The translations under genes and the position numbers were made by a program. From contig CALVJY010000021.1 in the NCBI GenBank assembly GCA_944332455.1, forward strand, positions 1 through 38,554: a stretch of 38,554 nt of DNA, given 5' to 3'. This DNA is from an uncultured Clostridia bacterium (GTDB lineage: Bacteria; Bacillota; Clostridia; Christensenellales; HGM11417). Positions within the stretch are counted from its first letter, which is position 1, and each line of letters opens with the position of its first letter. The notes beneath the pieces were generated by a model that ran no database searches, had not been told where the DNA came from, and saw only the letters and a program-made list of their open reading frames with translations. Positions 14,738-24,108 of this stretch are shown here, piece after piece.

Positions 14738-15005
14738 ATGTTTTCGGGCTTTTGTGGCAGAATCCCGAAAAACATCCTCCAGTTAAGGGACGCATCGAAG
14801 GGCCAGCCGCGAGGTCGGAAGCCCTCTTTTTGTCTTTCAGCCCGGTTTCGGGTATGAAGCCCGGCCCCAAGACAAAAGCTAAGCCGGGGGAGGAAAACAA
14901 GGGAAACAGCGGAGCGGGACCGGGCCAAAGGGCCGGGGCCGGCTTCGGGTTCAGGCCCCCTGAAAAGGCGGGACCTTTAAAAATCAGAAAAAGGAGAAAA
15001 GGAGC
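14738..15005 (+). promoter_or_regulatory. Long structured 5' leader of the first LRR gene
   Basis: About 265 bases between the expected start site and the ATG. It opens with an 8-bp stem TTTTCGGG/CCCGAAAA (14741-14748 with 14764-14771). A terminator-like element follows: AGGGC (14799-14803), GCCCT (14821-14825) and a CTTTTT run. It then has several GC-rich pairings near 14840-14970 and an AAGGAG site nine bases before the ATG. I could not match it to a known riboswitch class. Confidence 0.5.
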
Positions 15006-18000
15006 ATGAAAAAGCTGCACAAGTGGGCGGTCGTGACCGCGCTGTTTGCCGCGCTGGTCCTCAGCGCCATCGGCTGCGCCCAGACCCCCATGCCCAGCAC
15101 CGTCACCCTGGATCTCAACTACGAGGGAAGCACCCCCATCGTCGAATCGGTGGCGGCGGGGCAGTCCTTCTACGAGCCGGCCGCGCCCACCCGCGAGGGC
15201 TACGAGTTTGCGGGCTGGTACAAAGACGCCGCCTGCACCGAGGGGCAGGAAGCCGTCTTCCCCATCCAGCCGGAAGGGGATCTGACCCTGTATGCGGCCT
15301 GGAAGGTGTTCTACCGCTATGACTTCGACGCCAACTACGAGGGCGGGGCCATCCAGTCCATCACCTCCTACGAACCCATCGACGCCGATTTCCGCCCCGC
15401 CTACCGCGACGGCTGGAACTTCGGCGGCTGGTACAAAGACGCCGCCTGCACCGACGGCCAGGAGGCCGACCTCTCGGTGGCCGGCACCTACTACGCCAAG
15501 TGGGTGGAAAACGCCCATGACGCCTTTGCCTACGTCTTTGCCTCCGACAACACCGGCTTTGTGATCGACGACACCGTGGGCGAACTGACCGCCGATCTGG
15601 TGCTGCCCGAAAGCCACCTCGGCCTGCCCGTGGTGGAGATCGCCGCCGGCGGGGCCACTTCGCCCACCATTGCGGCCGCGGCTTATGAGCGCGTGGTCAT
15701 TCCCGGCACCATCAGAACCATCGGCAACTATGCCTTCATCGGCTCCACCTTCGGGGCCATCGAGTTCGGCGAGGGGGTGGAGAGCATCGGCAACTATGCC
15801 TTTGCCAGAGCCAACGCGACCTCCCGTCTGAGCCGGGACGAGAACAACAATTACGCAGTCAGCGATCCCGTGGCGCCCGTGACCTTCCCCTCTTCGCTGA
15901 GGAGCATCGGCACCCACGCCTTCCTGTGGACCCCGCTGTCGGCCGTGACCTTCAACGAGGGCCTGGAGAGCATCGGCAACTACGCCTTTGCCGGATACAC
16001 CGCCACCAACGCCAACGTGGCGGGGGTGACCGAGGCCATCTTCCAGCCGTTCACCGAGGTGCACTTCCCCTCGACCCTGAAGAGCATCGGCGATCAGGCC
16101 TTCTGGCTGAACAAGCTGGAAAAAGTGACCTTTGCCGACGGCTGCCTGCTCGATTCCATGGGCCAATACGCCTTCGGCGGCAACTCCTGGACGACGGGGC
16201 AGAAAAAGGACTTCCAGATCCCCATCAAGTACGCCGAGTTGCCCGGATTTTCCGATCCCGATGACGAAGACAACGCGACCCTGAAGTACATCTTCCAGAA
16301 CTGCACCTCCCTGGAGGAAGTGGTGTTCAAGGGGCCCGTCCACCGCATCGGCACCGCCTCCTTCAAGAACTGCACCGCGCTGGGCACGGTGGAGGGCAAG
16401 CCCTTTGTCCTGCCCGAGGGCGTGACCTACCTGTACAACGCCTTCGAGAACACCCGCTTTACCTCCATCACCATCCCCAACACGCTGGAGGACAGCTCCA
16501 ACGCCCTGAACACGGCCTTCGAGTACAACACCGCCCTCGAGACCGTGGTCTTTGAGGAGGGCATGATCGTCAGCACCCTGAACGGCACCTTCCAGGGCTG
16601 CACCGCCCTGAAGAACGTCACCCTGCCTGACTCGGTCACCAGCCTGGCGGCCAACGTCTTCAACGGCTGCACCTCGCTGGAAAGCATCACCCTGCCCGCC
16701 GGCTTTACCAGCATCAGCGGCAACGCCTTCAAGGGCTGCACCGCCCTGACCGAGGTCGTCCTCACCAACCCCGACGCGGTGGTCAGCATCACCTCCACCA
16801 CCTTCAACGGCTGCGACCAGCTGATCACCGTCACCGTGCCGGACGCCCTGCTGGGACAGTACGCCCGGGACGAGATCTGGGGGGATGCCATCCAGTTCGA
16901 GCTGACCTGGACGAACGAAAACCTCGGACACAATGTGACCTTCAACTACGGCGGCAAGGGCACCGATAACACCGCACTGTACGTGGTCGGCGAGACCGTC
17001 ATCCTGCCCCAGCCGGATCTGTGGCTGGACAACGAGACCAGCACCGAGTACGTGCTGACCGGCTGGTACACCGACGAGAACTTCGAGACGCCGTTCGACG
17101 CTTCCGTGCCGGTGGGGGACGCCGACATCACCCTGTACGCCAGGTGGGAGGCCTGCACCGATCCTCTGGATCAGTACTATGAGTTCAGACTGAGCGAGGA
17201 TCAGACCGCCTACATCATCGTCACGGGCAAGGGCTCGCTGAGCGGGGCGGTCACCCTGCCCGAAAGCTACCGCGGCCTGCCCGTGATCGGCATCCGCGAC
17301 GGCGAGGGCGCCAACGTCACCGCCCAGATCAAGGACGGCGCCTTTGCGGCGGCCTCCGGCATCACCTCGCTGGTCATCCCCAGCAGCTACCGCTTCATCG
17401 GCATCGGCGCCTTTGCCGGATGCGCGCAGATCGAGTCCATCGTCTTCAACGAGGGGCTGGAGACCATCGGCGCCTACGCCTTTGTGGGCCGGACTTCCTC
17501 CACCATGCTGAACGCCGAGGCGGCCAAGATCGCCGTCAGGAGCCTGTCCTTCCCGCAGTCCCTGCTGTCCATCGGCCAGAACGCCTTTGCCGGCTGCGAC
17601 AGTCTGGAATCCATCACCTTCCATCCCAACGCCAAATTGGAGAGCATCGGCCAGAACGCCTTTGCCGGAAGCTACGTCAACGTGGACGGCGTGTACACCC
17701 AGTACGGGCCCGACATCACCACCCTGACCATCCCCGCCTCGGTGCGGTCCATCGGCGGCAACGCCTTCTTCAACGCCTTCTTCCTGGAGAGCCTGACCTT
17801 CGCCGAGGGATCGGTGCTGGAGGAGATCGGCACTTCCGCCTTCGAGGTGGAAATGAACTACCAGGGGACCTACGGCAACTACGAGTACGTCAACTACGCG
17901 CAGGACAAACTGTCCGGCCTGGTCTTCCCCTCCACCCTGATCTCCATCGGCAACTCGGCCTTTGCCGGCCGTACCGGTCTGACGAATGTGGTCCTGAACG

Positions 18001-18809
18001 AGGGCCTGACCACCGTTTCGGCCTACGCCTTCGCCATGTACGCCAACACCACCGGCCAGACCTACGGCAACTTCGACGAAGTCGCCGCCGAGTGGACGAT
18101 GGCCTCGCCGACCGAACTGAACATCCCGTCCTCGGTCACCACGCTGGGCAACTACGCCTTCGCGTTCTGGACCGACCTGCAGACGGTCACCTTTAACGGC
18201 AATGTCTTTATCAACGAGGAAGGAGACGCCTCTTTCGGCGATTACATGTTCGCCAAATCGGCGCTGACCTCGGCCGAGGGGCTGAAGGACTGCACCATCC
18301 TCGAAATGGACTATGCCTTTGCCGGCACGCCCATCCGCTCGGTGGCCCTGCCCGCCGGGGTGGAGTTTTCCTCCAACACCTTTGCCGACGCCTTCGAGCT
18401 GATGTTCATCGACCTGTCCGCCGGACGGTTTGCCTGGGTCTCCCGCCTTGCGGACGATCTGCCCGCCGACAGCGTGTTCATCGTGGCCGCCGCGGATCTG
18501 GACTTCTACCTGGCCGACGACGACTGGTTCGCCCTGGCCGAGGCCGGACGCATCCTGGTCTCGCCCGGCGAGGTCGAACAGCCCGAGGTCACCGGCGTGC
18601 GCCTGACCTTTGACAACAACTACGAGGGCGGAGGATCCTCCTATGCCACCCTGGCCGAGGGCGAGGCCACCTGGGTCCCCTCGGCGCCCACCCGCGAGGG
18701 CTACGTCTTCATCGGCTGGTACGTCGACGCCGAATGCACCGAACTGTTCGTGTTCGGCGGCACGCTGGAAGCCGACACCACCGTCTACGCCGGCTGGGCC
18801 GAGGCCTGA
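15006..18809 (+). CDS. BspA-like LRR_5 surface lipoprotein with Listeria-Bacteroides repeats
   Basis: 1267 residues. A lipoprotein signal peptide (MKKLHKW, hydrophobic core, AIGC with Cys24) implies a lipid anchor outside the membrane. Residues about 34-165 hold two Flg_new/InlB-B type repeats (GYEFAGWYKDAACT is typical). Residues about 190-620 are LRR_5 repeats of the form I.IP..L.SIGNYAFA. A third Flg_new repeat lies at about 640-715, a second LRR_5 block at about 720-1170 and a final Flg_new repeat at 1198-1265. Such proteins bind host or matrix proteins or partner cells in gut bacteria; no enzyme motif is present. No LPXTG signal. First gene after the consensus promoter at 14704, followed by array E and a related larger paralogue. 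Confidence 0.93.
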   Translation: MKKLHKWAVVTALFAALVLSAIGCAQTPMPSTVTLDLNYEGSTPIVESVAAGQSFYEPAAPTREGYEFAGWYKDAACTEGQEAVFPIQPEGDLTLYAAWKVFYRYDFDANYEGGAIQSITSYEPIDADFRPAYRDGWNFGGWYKDAACTDGQEADLSVAGTYYAKWVENAHDAFAYVFASDNTGFVIDDTVGELTADLVLPESHLGLPVVEIAAGGATSPTIAAAAYERVVIPGTIRTIGNYAFIGSTFGAIEFGEGVESIGNYAFARANATSRLSRDENNNYAVSDPVAPVTFPSSLRSIGTHAFLWTPLSAVTFNEGLESIGNYAFAGYTATNANVAGVTEAIFQPFTEVHFPSTLKSIGDQAFWLNKLEKVTFADGCLLDSMGQYAFGGNSWTTGQKKDFQIPIKYAELPGFSDPDDEDNATLKYIFQNCTSLEEVVFKGPVHRIGTASFKNCTALGTVEGKPFVLPEGVTYLYNAFENTRFTSITIPNTLEDSSNALNTAFEYNTALETVVFEEGMIVSTLNGTFQGCTALKNVTLPDSVTSLAANVFNGCTSLESITLPAGFTSISGNAFKGCTALTEVVLTNPDAVVSITSTTFNGCDQLITVTVPDALLGQYARDEIWGDAIQFELTWTNENLGHNVTFNYGGKGTDNTALYVVGETVILPQPDLWLDNETSTEYVLTGWYTDENFETPFDASVPVGDADITLYARWEACTDPLDQYYEFRLSEDQTAYIIVTGKGSLSGAVTLPESYRGLPVIGIRDGEGANVTAQIKDGAFAAASGITSLVIPSSYRFIGIGAFAGCAQIESIVFNEGLETIGAYAFVGRTSSTMLNAEAAKIAVRSLSFPQSLLSIGQNAFAGCDSLESITFHPNAKLESIGQNAFAGSYVNVDGVYTQYGPDITTLTIPASVRSIGGNAFFNAFFLESLTFAEGSVLEEIGTSAFEVEMNYQGTYGNYEYVNYAQDKLSGLVFPSTLISIGNSAFAGRTGLTNVVLNEGLTTVSAYAFAMYANTTGQTYGNFDEVAAEWTMASPTELNIPSSVTTLGNYAFAFWTDLQTVTFNGNVFINEEGDASFGDYMFAKSALTSAEGLKDCTILEMDYAFAGTPIRSVALPAGVEFSSNTFADAFELMFIDLSAGRFAWVSRLADDLPADSVFIVAAADLDFYLADDDWFALAEAGRILVSPGEVEQPEVTGVRLTFDNNYEGGGSSYATLAEGEATWVPSAPTREGYVFIGWYVDAECTELFVFGGTLEADTTVYAGWAEA

Positions 18810-18816
18810 TCGATGG

Positions 18817-19060
18817 TTTGGCCTGCGGCCAAAGTGAGATTTTGACTTATCGTCAAAGTGATATTTTCAGCCTTACGGCTGAAAGTGATATGCAGGTTCC
18901 CTGCGTGATATTTTGGCCGGAGGCCAAAGTTGCGGATAAGTCCACAACTTCTCCCGAAGGGAGAAATAACACTTTGCGAAGCAAAATAACACTTGCCGTC
19001 AGGCAAATATAACTTGCCGAAGGCAAATAGAACTGCCGCAAGGCAGGACTTGCCGAAGGC
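18817..19060 (+). repeat. Hairpin array with GTGATAT linkers (array E)
   Basis: Starts eight bases after the stop codon of the first LRR gene. About eleven different small hairpins in a row: 18817-18833, 18841-18857, 18865-18884, 18892-18904, 18912-18928, 18949-18965, 18973-18985, 18993-19006, 19014-19026, 19033-19046 and 19052-19060. Linkers are GTGAGAT then GTGATAT (18858, 18885, 18905), changing to ATAACA and ATATAA further on. Loops are mostly GAA, TTAC, GGA, GTCA or TTC. Same architecture as the TCGATAT arrays at the left end, without the TACGCCCACTC block. It fills most of the 380-base gap; no gene fits. Confidence 0.8.
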
Positions 19061-19104
19061 TTGGGGAAATTCCCCCGAATGCAACAGACAGAACTTTGAG
19101 GAGA

Positions 19105-19139
19105 GGAAATCAGGTCAGACGTTGTTTGACCTGATTTCC
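19105..19139. repeat. 13-bp perfect inverted repeat upstream of the second LRR gene
   Basis: GGAAATCAGGTCA (19105-19117) and TGACCTGATTTCC (19127-19139), nine-base loop. No T-run follows, so it is unlikely to be a simple terminator. A smaller hairpin GCCCC/GGGGC (19161-19176) lies five bases before the ribosome site. Confidence 0.7.
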
Positions 19140-19189
19140 GCGCCTCGGCAAAATTTTCAGGCCCCCTGCAAGGGGCAAACGGAGGAACC

Positions 19190-22100
19190 ATGAGAAGCAT
19201 CAGCAAAAAATGGACGGTGTTCTTTCTGGCGCTGGCGATCTGCCTGTCGCTGGGGCTGACCGCCTGCGGCGGAGGCGGGGAGACCACCACCACCTACACC
19301 GTCACGTTCAACGTCAACGGAGGCACCGGCACCGTCGCCGAGCAGACCGTGAATGCGGGCGGGACGGCCACCGATCCCGGCGCGGCCGGTCTGACCGCCC
19401 CCGAAGGCACCGAGTTCGCCTGGTGGTCCACCAGCGCGGACGGGGAGGCCTACGACTTTTCCACGGCGGTCAACGCCAACCTGACCCTGTACGCCGTCTG
19501 GAACCCCATCTCGCTGACCGTCACCTTTGACGACGGCAGCGGCACCGAGAGCCAGACCGTGTCCTACGGCTCCGTCGTCTCCGCCCCCGCCGATCCCGAT
19601 AGGGAAGGCATGGTCTTCCTGTACTGGGCCGACGCCGAGGGAGAGGAGTGGAACTTTAACACCGCGATCACCGAAAACCTCACCCTGACTGCGGTCTGGG
19701 GCTATGAAGTCACCTTCATGAGCGGGTCGGAAGTCTTTCTGACCTCGGAGGTGGAGGCCGGCTCCCCGGTGGCCGAACCCCGCGATCCCTATCAGGACGG
19801 CTTCCGCTTTACCGGCTGGTACACCGATCCCGAGTGCAGCACGGCCTATGACTTCCAGACCCCCGTCAACGCCGCGCTGACCCTTTACGCCGGCTTCGAC
19901 GCCATCAACTACGTCACCTTCTGGTACAACCTGCCCGAGGACGCCCCCGCTCCGGCGGACGACCCCGACACCGTGCTGGACGAATCCACCCAGTACGACG
20001 GCTACTACTACCGCCAGGAGGCCACTTCCGGCCTGACCCTGACCGCCCCCGCCGCTCCTTCCGTGCTGGACAACGGCTACACCTTCCTGGGCTGGTACCA
20101 GGATGAGGACTGCACCATCCCCGCCGTCTTCGGCGGCACGGCCTCGGGCGAGGAGAACGTCAATTTCTACGGCAAGTGGGAAGCCCCCGCCACCTCGTAC
20201 GAATACTTCGTGTTCGAGCGGGCCGGCAGCACCTACGAGATCTCCTTTAACTATGCGGTCTACGCCCCCCGGGATCCCGTGACCGATCAGATCACCTACT
20301 GGGCGGTGCCCGAGTCCATCACCATCCCCGGCACCTACCGCGGCCTGCCCGTGTCCGTCGCGGCCGGCGGCTTTGCCGGACTGACCCTGCTGGGTGTCAA
20401 CGAGGCGCAGACTCACTACGAGTACGCCACCTGGAACGAGACCGGCTGCGGCAGTCTGAAGGAGATCATCCTCTCCGAGGGGATCATCTCCATCGGCGCC
20501 AAGGCCTTCTACAACGATCTGGCCCTGACTCATGTGGAGCTGCCCTCCACCCTGACCACCATCGGCGAGTACGCCTTTGCCCGCGATGTGGGCTATGCCA
20601 TCCACGTGGATGCGGCCGAACACCTGGGGGTGGACGGGGGAGAACTGGTCATCCCCGCCCGGGTGTCCTCGCTGGGGGCCTACGCCTTCCGCTACACCCA
20701 GTTCACCTCGGTGGAGTTCGAGACCGGCAGCCGGGTGACCGCCATTCCCGCCCAGTGCTTCAGCGTCTGTCTGAACCTGAAAAGCATCGTGCTGCCCGAG
20801 GGGCTGACCTCCATCGCCGAGCTGGGCCTGAACGGCTGCTACGAGCTGGAGACCGTCTCTTTCCCGGCCTCCCTGCGCACGCTCGGCGGCGGCGTCCTGC
20901 AGAACGCCAAAAAACTGACCTCGATCGTCGGGCTGGAAAACACCCGGGTGACCGCCATTCCCGCCAGCTTCCTGACCGGGGCCGAAAGCCTGTCCTCGAT
21001 CAGCCTGCCCGCCAATGTCACCAGTTTCGGCGCTTCCTGCTTCGCCGACACCGGCCTGACCTCCTTCACCTTCCCGGCCGGCATCACCGCGATCCCCGGC
21101 TCCATGTTCGCGGGAGCCGACAAACTTCTGACGGTGGACTTCAACAATGCGCCCATCGTCACCGTGGGTGACCGCGCCTTCAGCGGCTGCACCTCGCTGC
21201 AGGCCCTCAACCTGCCCGGCACCGTGGAGACCATCGGGGTGTATGCCTTCGAAAATTGCTCGGCCATGACCGAGTTCTCCATCCCCCTCCGCTGCGAAAG
21301 CCTGGGCACCGGCGCCTTCCGGGGCTGCAGTTCCCTGACTACCTTCACCGTGCCCGCGGGCAGCACCGACTACAGGGCCATCGACGGCTCGCTGTACAGC
21401 TACGACGGCACCATCCTGTACTGCCCGGCACCCGGACAGGGCGGCACCTTCACCATCGCCGAAGGGACCACCACCGTGTGGGAGTACGCCTTCTACAACA
21501 TGTCCAGCGTCACCGGGGTGGTCTTCCCCAGCACCCTGCAAAGCATCGGCTACGGGGCCTTCGGCGGCACGGACGCCCAAAGCGTGCCTCAGATCGCCGA
21601 GTACGTCTTCCCGGCCTCGCTGACCACCATCGATTCCCATGCCTTTGCCTACACCTCGGCGACTTTCTCCTTTGAGCCGGGCAGCCAGATCGACGCCATT
21701 CCCACCATGGCTTTCGCCTACTATGCAAACAGCTCCCTGTCCATCCCCGACAACATCGTCACCCTGGACACCGGCGCCTTTGCGATGGGCACCATGGAGA
21801 CCATCGATCTGAACAACGTCAAGTATATCCTGAACAGCGCCTTTACCCAGTGCTACAACCTGACCGAACTGACCATTCCCGACGGGCTGGAAGTCATCGG
21901 CAACTGGGCCTTTACCGGCAACGTGACCGGGGTGCCCGAGGAGTATCAGAACGCCCCCAAATTCACCAGCCTGTCCCTGCCCGCCTCGGTGGTGGCCGTG
22001 GGCGACATGGCCTTTGCCGACAACATCGCGCTGGAAAGCCTGACCATCGCCCCCGACAGCCGGCTGATGTATCTGGGCACCTACTCCTTCATCAACACCG

Positions 22101-23842
22101 CCCTGACCAGCCTGGATCTTTCGATGTGCGACAACCTCCGCGTCATCGGCAGCTATGCCTTCTCGCAGGACGCCCTGACGGCGCTGACCTTCCCGACGGT
22201 GATGAACTTCACCGAGGATGAATCGGTCTACGCCGACGGCTTCGCCACCTCGGTGGACGTGGGCGACGGCGGAACGCCGGTCTACGAGGTCATCGATCTG
22301 AACAACATGTACGGCCTGGACATCCGCGACCACGCCTTCTCGCTGTGCTACGGCCTGACTGAGGTGGTCCTGCCCGAGGGCGTGACCTCCCTGGGCACCG
22401 GGGCCTTTGCCGGAGCCTCCGCCGCCGACGACGAGGAGGGCAATCCCACCGTGGCCCGGAACATGCATCTTGAAAGCATCACCCTGCCTTCCACGCTGGT
22501 CTCCATCGGCGAGAACGTCCTGGCCTACAACGACGCCATGACCGAACTGGTCATCCCCAACGGATCCTACACCGATCCCTCCACGGGGGAGACGAGTTAC
22601 CTTGATTACATCCCCATGTACGCCTTCACCCGCATGTACGCGCTGGAAAGCGTGGTCATCGAGGGGGCCGACAAGCCCGCCGCGGAGGGCGGCAGCCGCA
22701 TCGCGGTCATCGACGACTATGCCTTCCGCGACAACGCCGACATGACCTCGTTCACCCTTCCCTACGAACTGGAGGAGGTCGGACTTGACGCCTTTACCGG
22801 CGCCGGCGTGGCCGCCTTTACCATCGGCGACCCCGCCGAAAACACCGGCGCCCACTTCCAGGTCATCGAGGGCGATCTGTACGACCTGGCCGGGACCACC
22901 CTGGTGCTGGCCGCCGCCAAGACCGGACTGGAAGTCTACGAGATCCGCCAGGGCGTCACCGATATCGCCGAGGGCGCCCTTTCCAGCCTGCGGGCCGACA
23001 AGGTGATCTTCCCCAACACCATCAAGACGGTGGGCCGCTTCGCCCTGCGCGACAACGCCTATGTCAAGGCCATCGAGTTCGCCGACAACAACCCCAACCA
23101 GATCAGCCTGGGACAGCGTCTGGCCATGAACGCCTCTTCGCTGGCCTCGGTGGACTTCGGCAACAACCGCTACGATCTGGGCACCTTCCTCTTCCAGAAC
23201 ACGGCCATGACCGAGTTCGTGCTGCCCGTGGGCGAGACCGACGTGCCCGACGGCATGTACTACGCCTGCGGACAGCTGGGCGGGATCGACCTGACCGGGA
23301 TCACCTCCGTCGGCAGCTGGGCCTTTGCCGGCTACACGCTGGATTCGACCTCGGACAACAAGCCCGACCTTGGCGATCTGGTCATTCCCAACACCGTGAC
23401 TTCCCTCGGGCAGGAGGCCTTCCGCGGCTCCAACGTCACCACCGTCGTCTTCGAGGAGGGCAGCACGGTGACCGGCCTTGCCACCTCGACCTTCCGCGGC
23501 TGCGACGAACTGACCTCGGCCACCCTGCCGGCCTCGCTGCGCAGCATCGGCACCAACACCTTCGACGGCTGCAGAAAGCTGACCACCCTGGTGCTGAACA
23601 GCTCCAACCCGCCCACCCTGGGCGAGGGCGCCCTGAACAACTGCGAAGCGCTGGAACACATCTATGTGCCGGCCGGCCGTGAAGCCGGCTACCGGAACGC
23701 CGCCGGCTGGAGCGCCTACGCCGACATCATCTCGGCCGCGCCTGCGGCCCAGGCCCAGGCCGAAGCCGCCGAAGCGCAGGCGCCCGCCGCGCTGCAGCAG
23801 CCCGAGGCTCTGGCCGCCGAGTTCAGGAGAAAGGCTGCCTGA
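19190..23842 (+). CDS. Giant BspA-like LRR_5 lipoprotein with Flg_new repeats
   Basis: 1550 residues; GGAGG four bases before the ATG. The signal peptide ends in LGLTAC with Cys26, then Gly-rich, so it is a lipoprotein. Residues about 35-330 are four Flg_new-like repeats (GFRFTGWYTDPECSTAYDF is a good example), residues about 365-1515 are one long LRR_5 superhelix of some 40 or more units of the type LPSTLTTIGEYAFA, and the last 30 residues are an Ala/Gln/Glu/Pro tail. It is a paralogue of the preceding gene and likely shares its promoter and role as a surface adhesin or binding scaffold. The antisense strand is also open along its whole length because of codon bias; that frame is not a gene. 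Confidence 0.93.
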   Translation: MRSISKKWTVFFLALAICLSLGLTACGGGGETTTTYTVTFNVNGGTGTVAEQTVNAGGTATDPGAAGLTAPEGTEFAWWSTSADGEAYDFSTAVNANLTLYAVWNPISLTVTFDDGSGTESQTVSYGSVVSAPADPDREGMVFLYWADAEGEEWNFNTAITENLTLTAVWGYEVTFMSGSEVFLTSEVEAGSPVAEPRDPYQDGFRFTGWYTDPECSTAYDFQTPVNAALTLYAGFDAINYVTFWYNLPEDAPAPADDPDTVLDESTQYDGYYYRQEATSGLTLTAPAAPSVLDNGYTFLGWYQDEDCTIPAVFGGTASGEENVNFYGKWEAPATSYEYFVFERAGSTYEISFNYAVYAPRDPVTDQITYWAVPESITIPGTYRGLPVSVAAGGFAGLTLLGVNEAQTHYEYATWNETGCGSLKEIILSEGIISIGAKAFYNDLALTHVELPSTLTTIGEYAFARDVGYAIHVDAAEHLGVDGGELVIPARVSSLGAYAFRYTQFTSVEFETGSRVTAIPAQCFSVCLNLKSIVLPEGLTSIAELGLNGCYELETVSFPASLRTLGGGVLQNAKKLTSIVGLENTRVTAIPASFLTGAESLSSISLPANVTSFGASCFADTGLTSFTFPAGITAIPGSMFAGADKLLTVDFNNAPIVTVGDRAFSGCTSLQALNLPGTVETIGVYAFENCSAMTEFSIPLRCESLGTGAFRGCSSLTTFTVPAGSTDYRAIDGSLYSYDGTILYCPAPGQGGTFTIAEGTTTVWEYAFYNMSSVTGVVFPSTLQSIGYGAFGGTDAQSVPQIAEYVFPASLTTIDSHAFAYTSATFSFEPGSQIDAIPTMAFAYYANSSLSIPDNIVTLDTGAFAMGTMETIDLNNVKYILNSAFTQCYNLTELTIPDGLEVIGNWAFTGNVTGVPEEYQNAPKFTSLSLPASVVAVGDMAFADNIALESLTIAPDSRLMYLGTYSFINTALTSLDLSMCDNLRVIGSYAFSQDALTALTFPTVMNFTEDESVYADGFATSVDVGDGGTPVYEVIDLNNMYGLDIRDHAFSLCYGLTEVVLPEGVTSLGTGAFAGASAADDEEGNPTVARNMHLESITLPSTLVSIGENVLAYNDAMTELVIPNGSYTDPSTGETSYLDYIPMYAFTRMYALESVVIEGADKPAAEGGSRIAVIDDYAFRDNADMTSFTLPYELEEVGLDAFTGAGVAAFTIGDPAENTGAHFQVIEGDLYDLAGTTLVLAAAKTGLEVYEIRQGVTDIAEGALSSLRADKVIFPNTIKTVGRFALRDNAYVKAIEFADNNPNQISLGQRLAMNASSLASVDFGNNRYDLGTFLFQNTAMTEFVLPVGETDVPDGMYYACGQLGGIDLTGITSVGSWAFAGYTLDSTSDNKPDLGDLVIPNTVTSLGQEAFRGSNVTTVVFEEGSTVTGLATSTFRGCDELTSATLPASLRSIGTNTFDGCRKLTTLVLNSSNPPTLGEGALNNCEALEHIYVPAGREAGYRNAAGWSAYADIISAAPAAQAQAEAAEAQAPAALQQPEALAAEFRRKAA

Positions 23843-23954
23843 TCCGATCCGAATTTTGGGGGAAACCATCGGCGCCGTCCGGCCTTCGGACTGACCGCCG
23901 GCACAATTTCAAGGCACCGAGGTGTCCCGCACGTTTTTGTCAAGGAAAGGGCTT

Positions 23955-24008
23955 GCCGTCCCGAAGGGGACGGCCGGCCCCGGCGACCCCCTCCCCGCGG
24001 GGAGGGGG
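23955..24008 (+). other. Two adjacent GC-rich hairpins after the second LRR gene
   Basis: GCCGTCCC-gaag-GGGACGGC (23955-23974) and CCCCCTCCCC-gc-GGGGAGGGGG (23987-24008), the latter flanked by GGCC/GGCC. No T-run, so more likely a 3' stabiliser or part of a terminator complex. Confidence 0.6.
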
Positions 24009-24032
24009 CGGCCGGGACCGTTCGCCCGCCGC

Positions 24033-24067
24033 AAAAACGCTGTCCGGCTCCCGGACGGGCGTTTTTT
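24033..24067 (+). terminator. Intrinsic terminator between the LRR gene and the URO-D-like gene
   Basis: AAAAACGC pairs with GCGTTTTT around an inner GTCCGG-ctc-CCGGAC stem, ending in TTTTTT (24062-24067). Only 41 bases separate it from the next ATG and I see no promoter in between, so it may be an attenuator or leaky. Confidence 0.75.
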
Positions 24068-24108
24068 GCTTCTCTGCGGCAGCCGCCGCCGGCACAGGAG
24101 AGAGCTTC

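Noticed and set aside
18931..18939. DnaA box-like TGCGGATAA (8 of 9).
   Set aside because: Single site inside array E, no cluster and no replication gene nearby.
23953..24108. Longer start for the URO-D-like gene at 23953.
   Set aside because: The added part is the terminator and GC-rich hairpins. The ATG at 24109 has a good ribosome site and starts the family fold.
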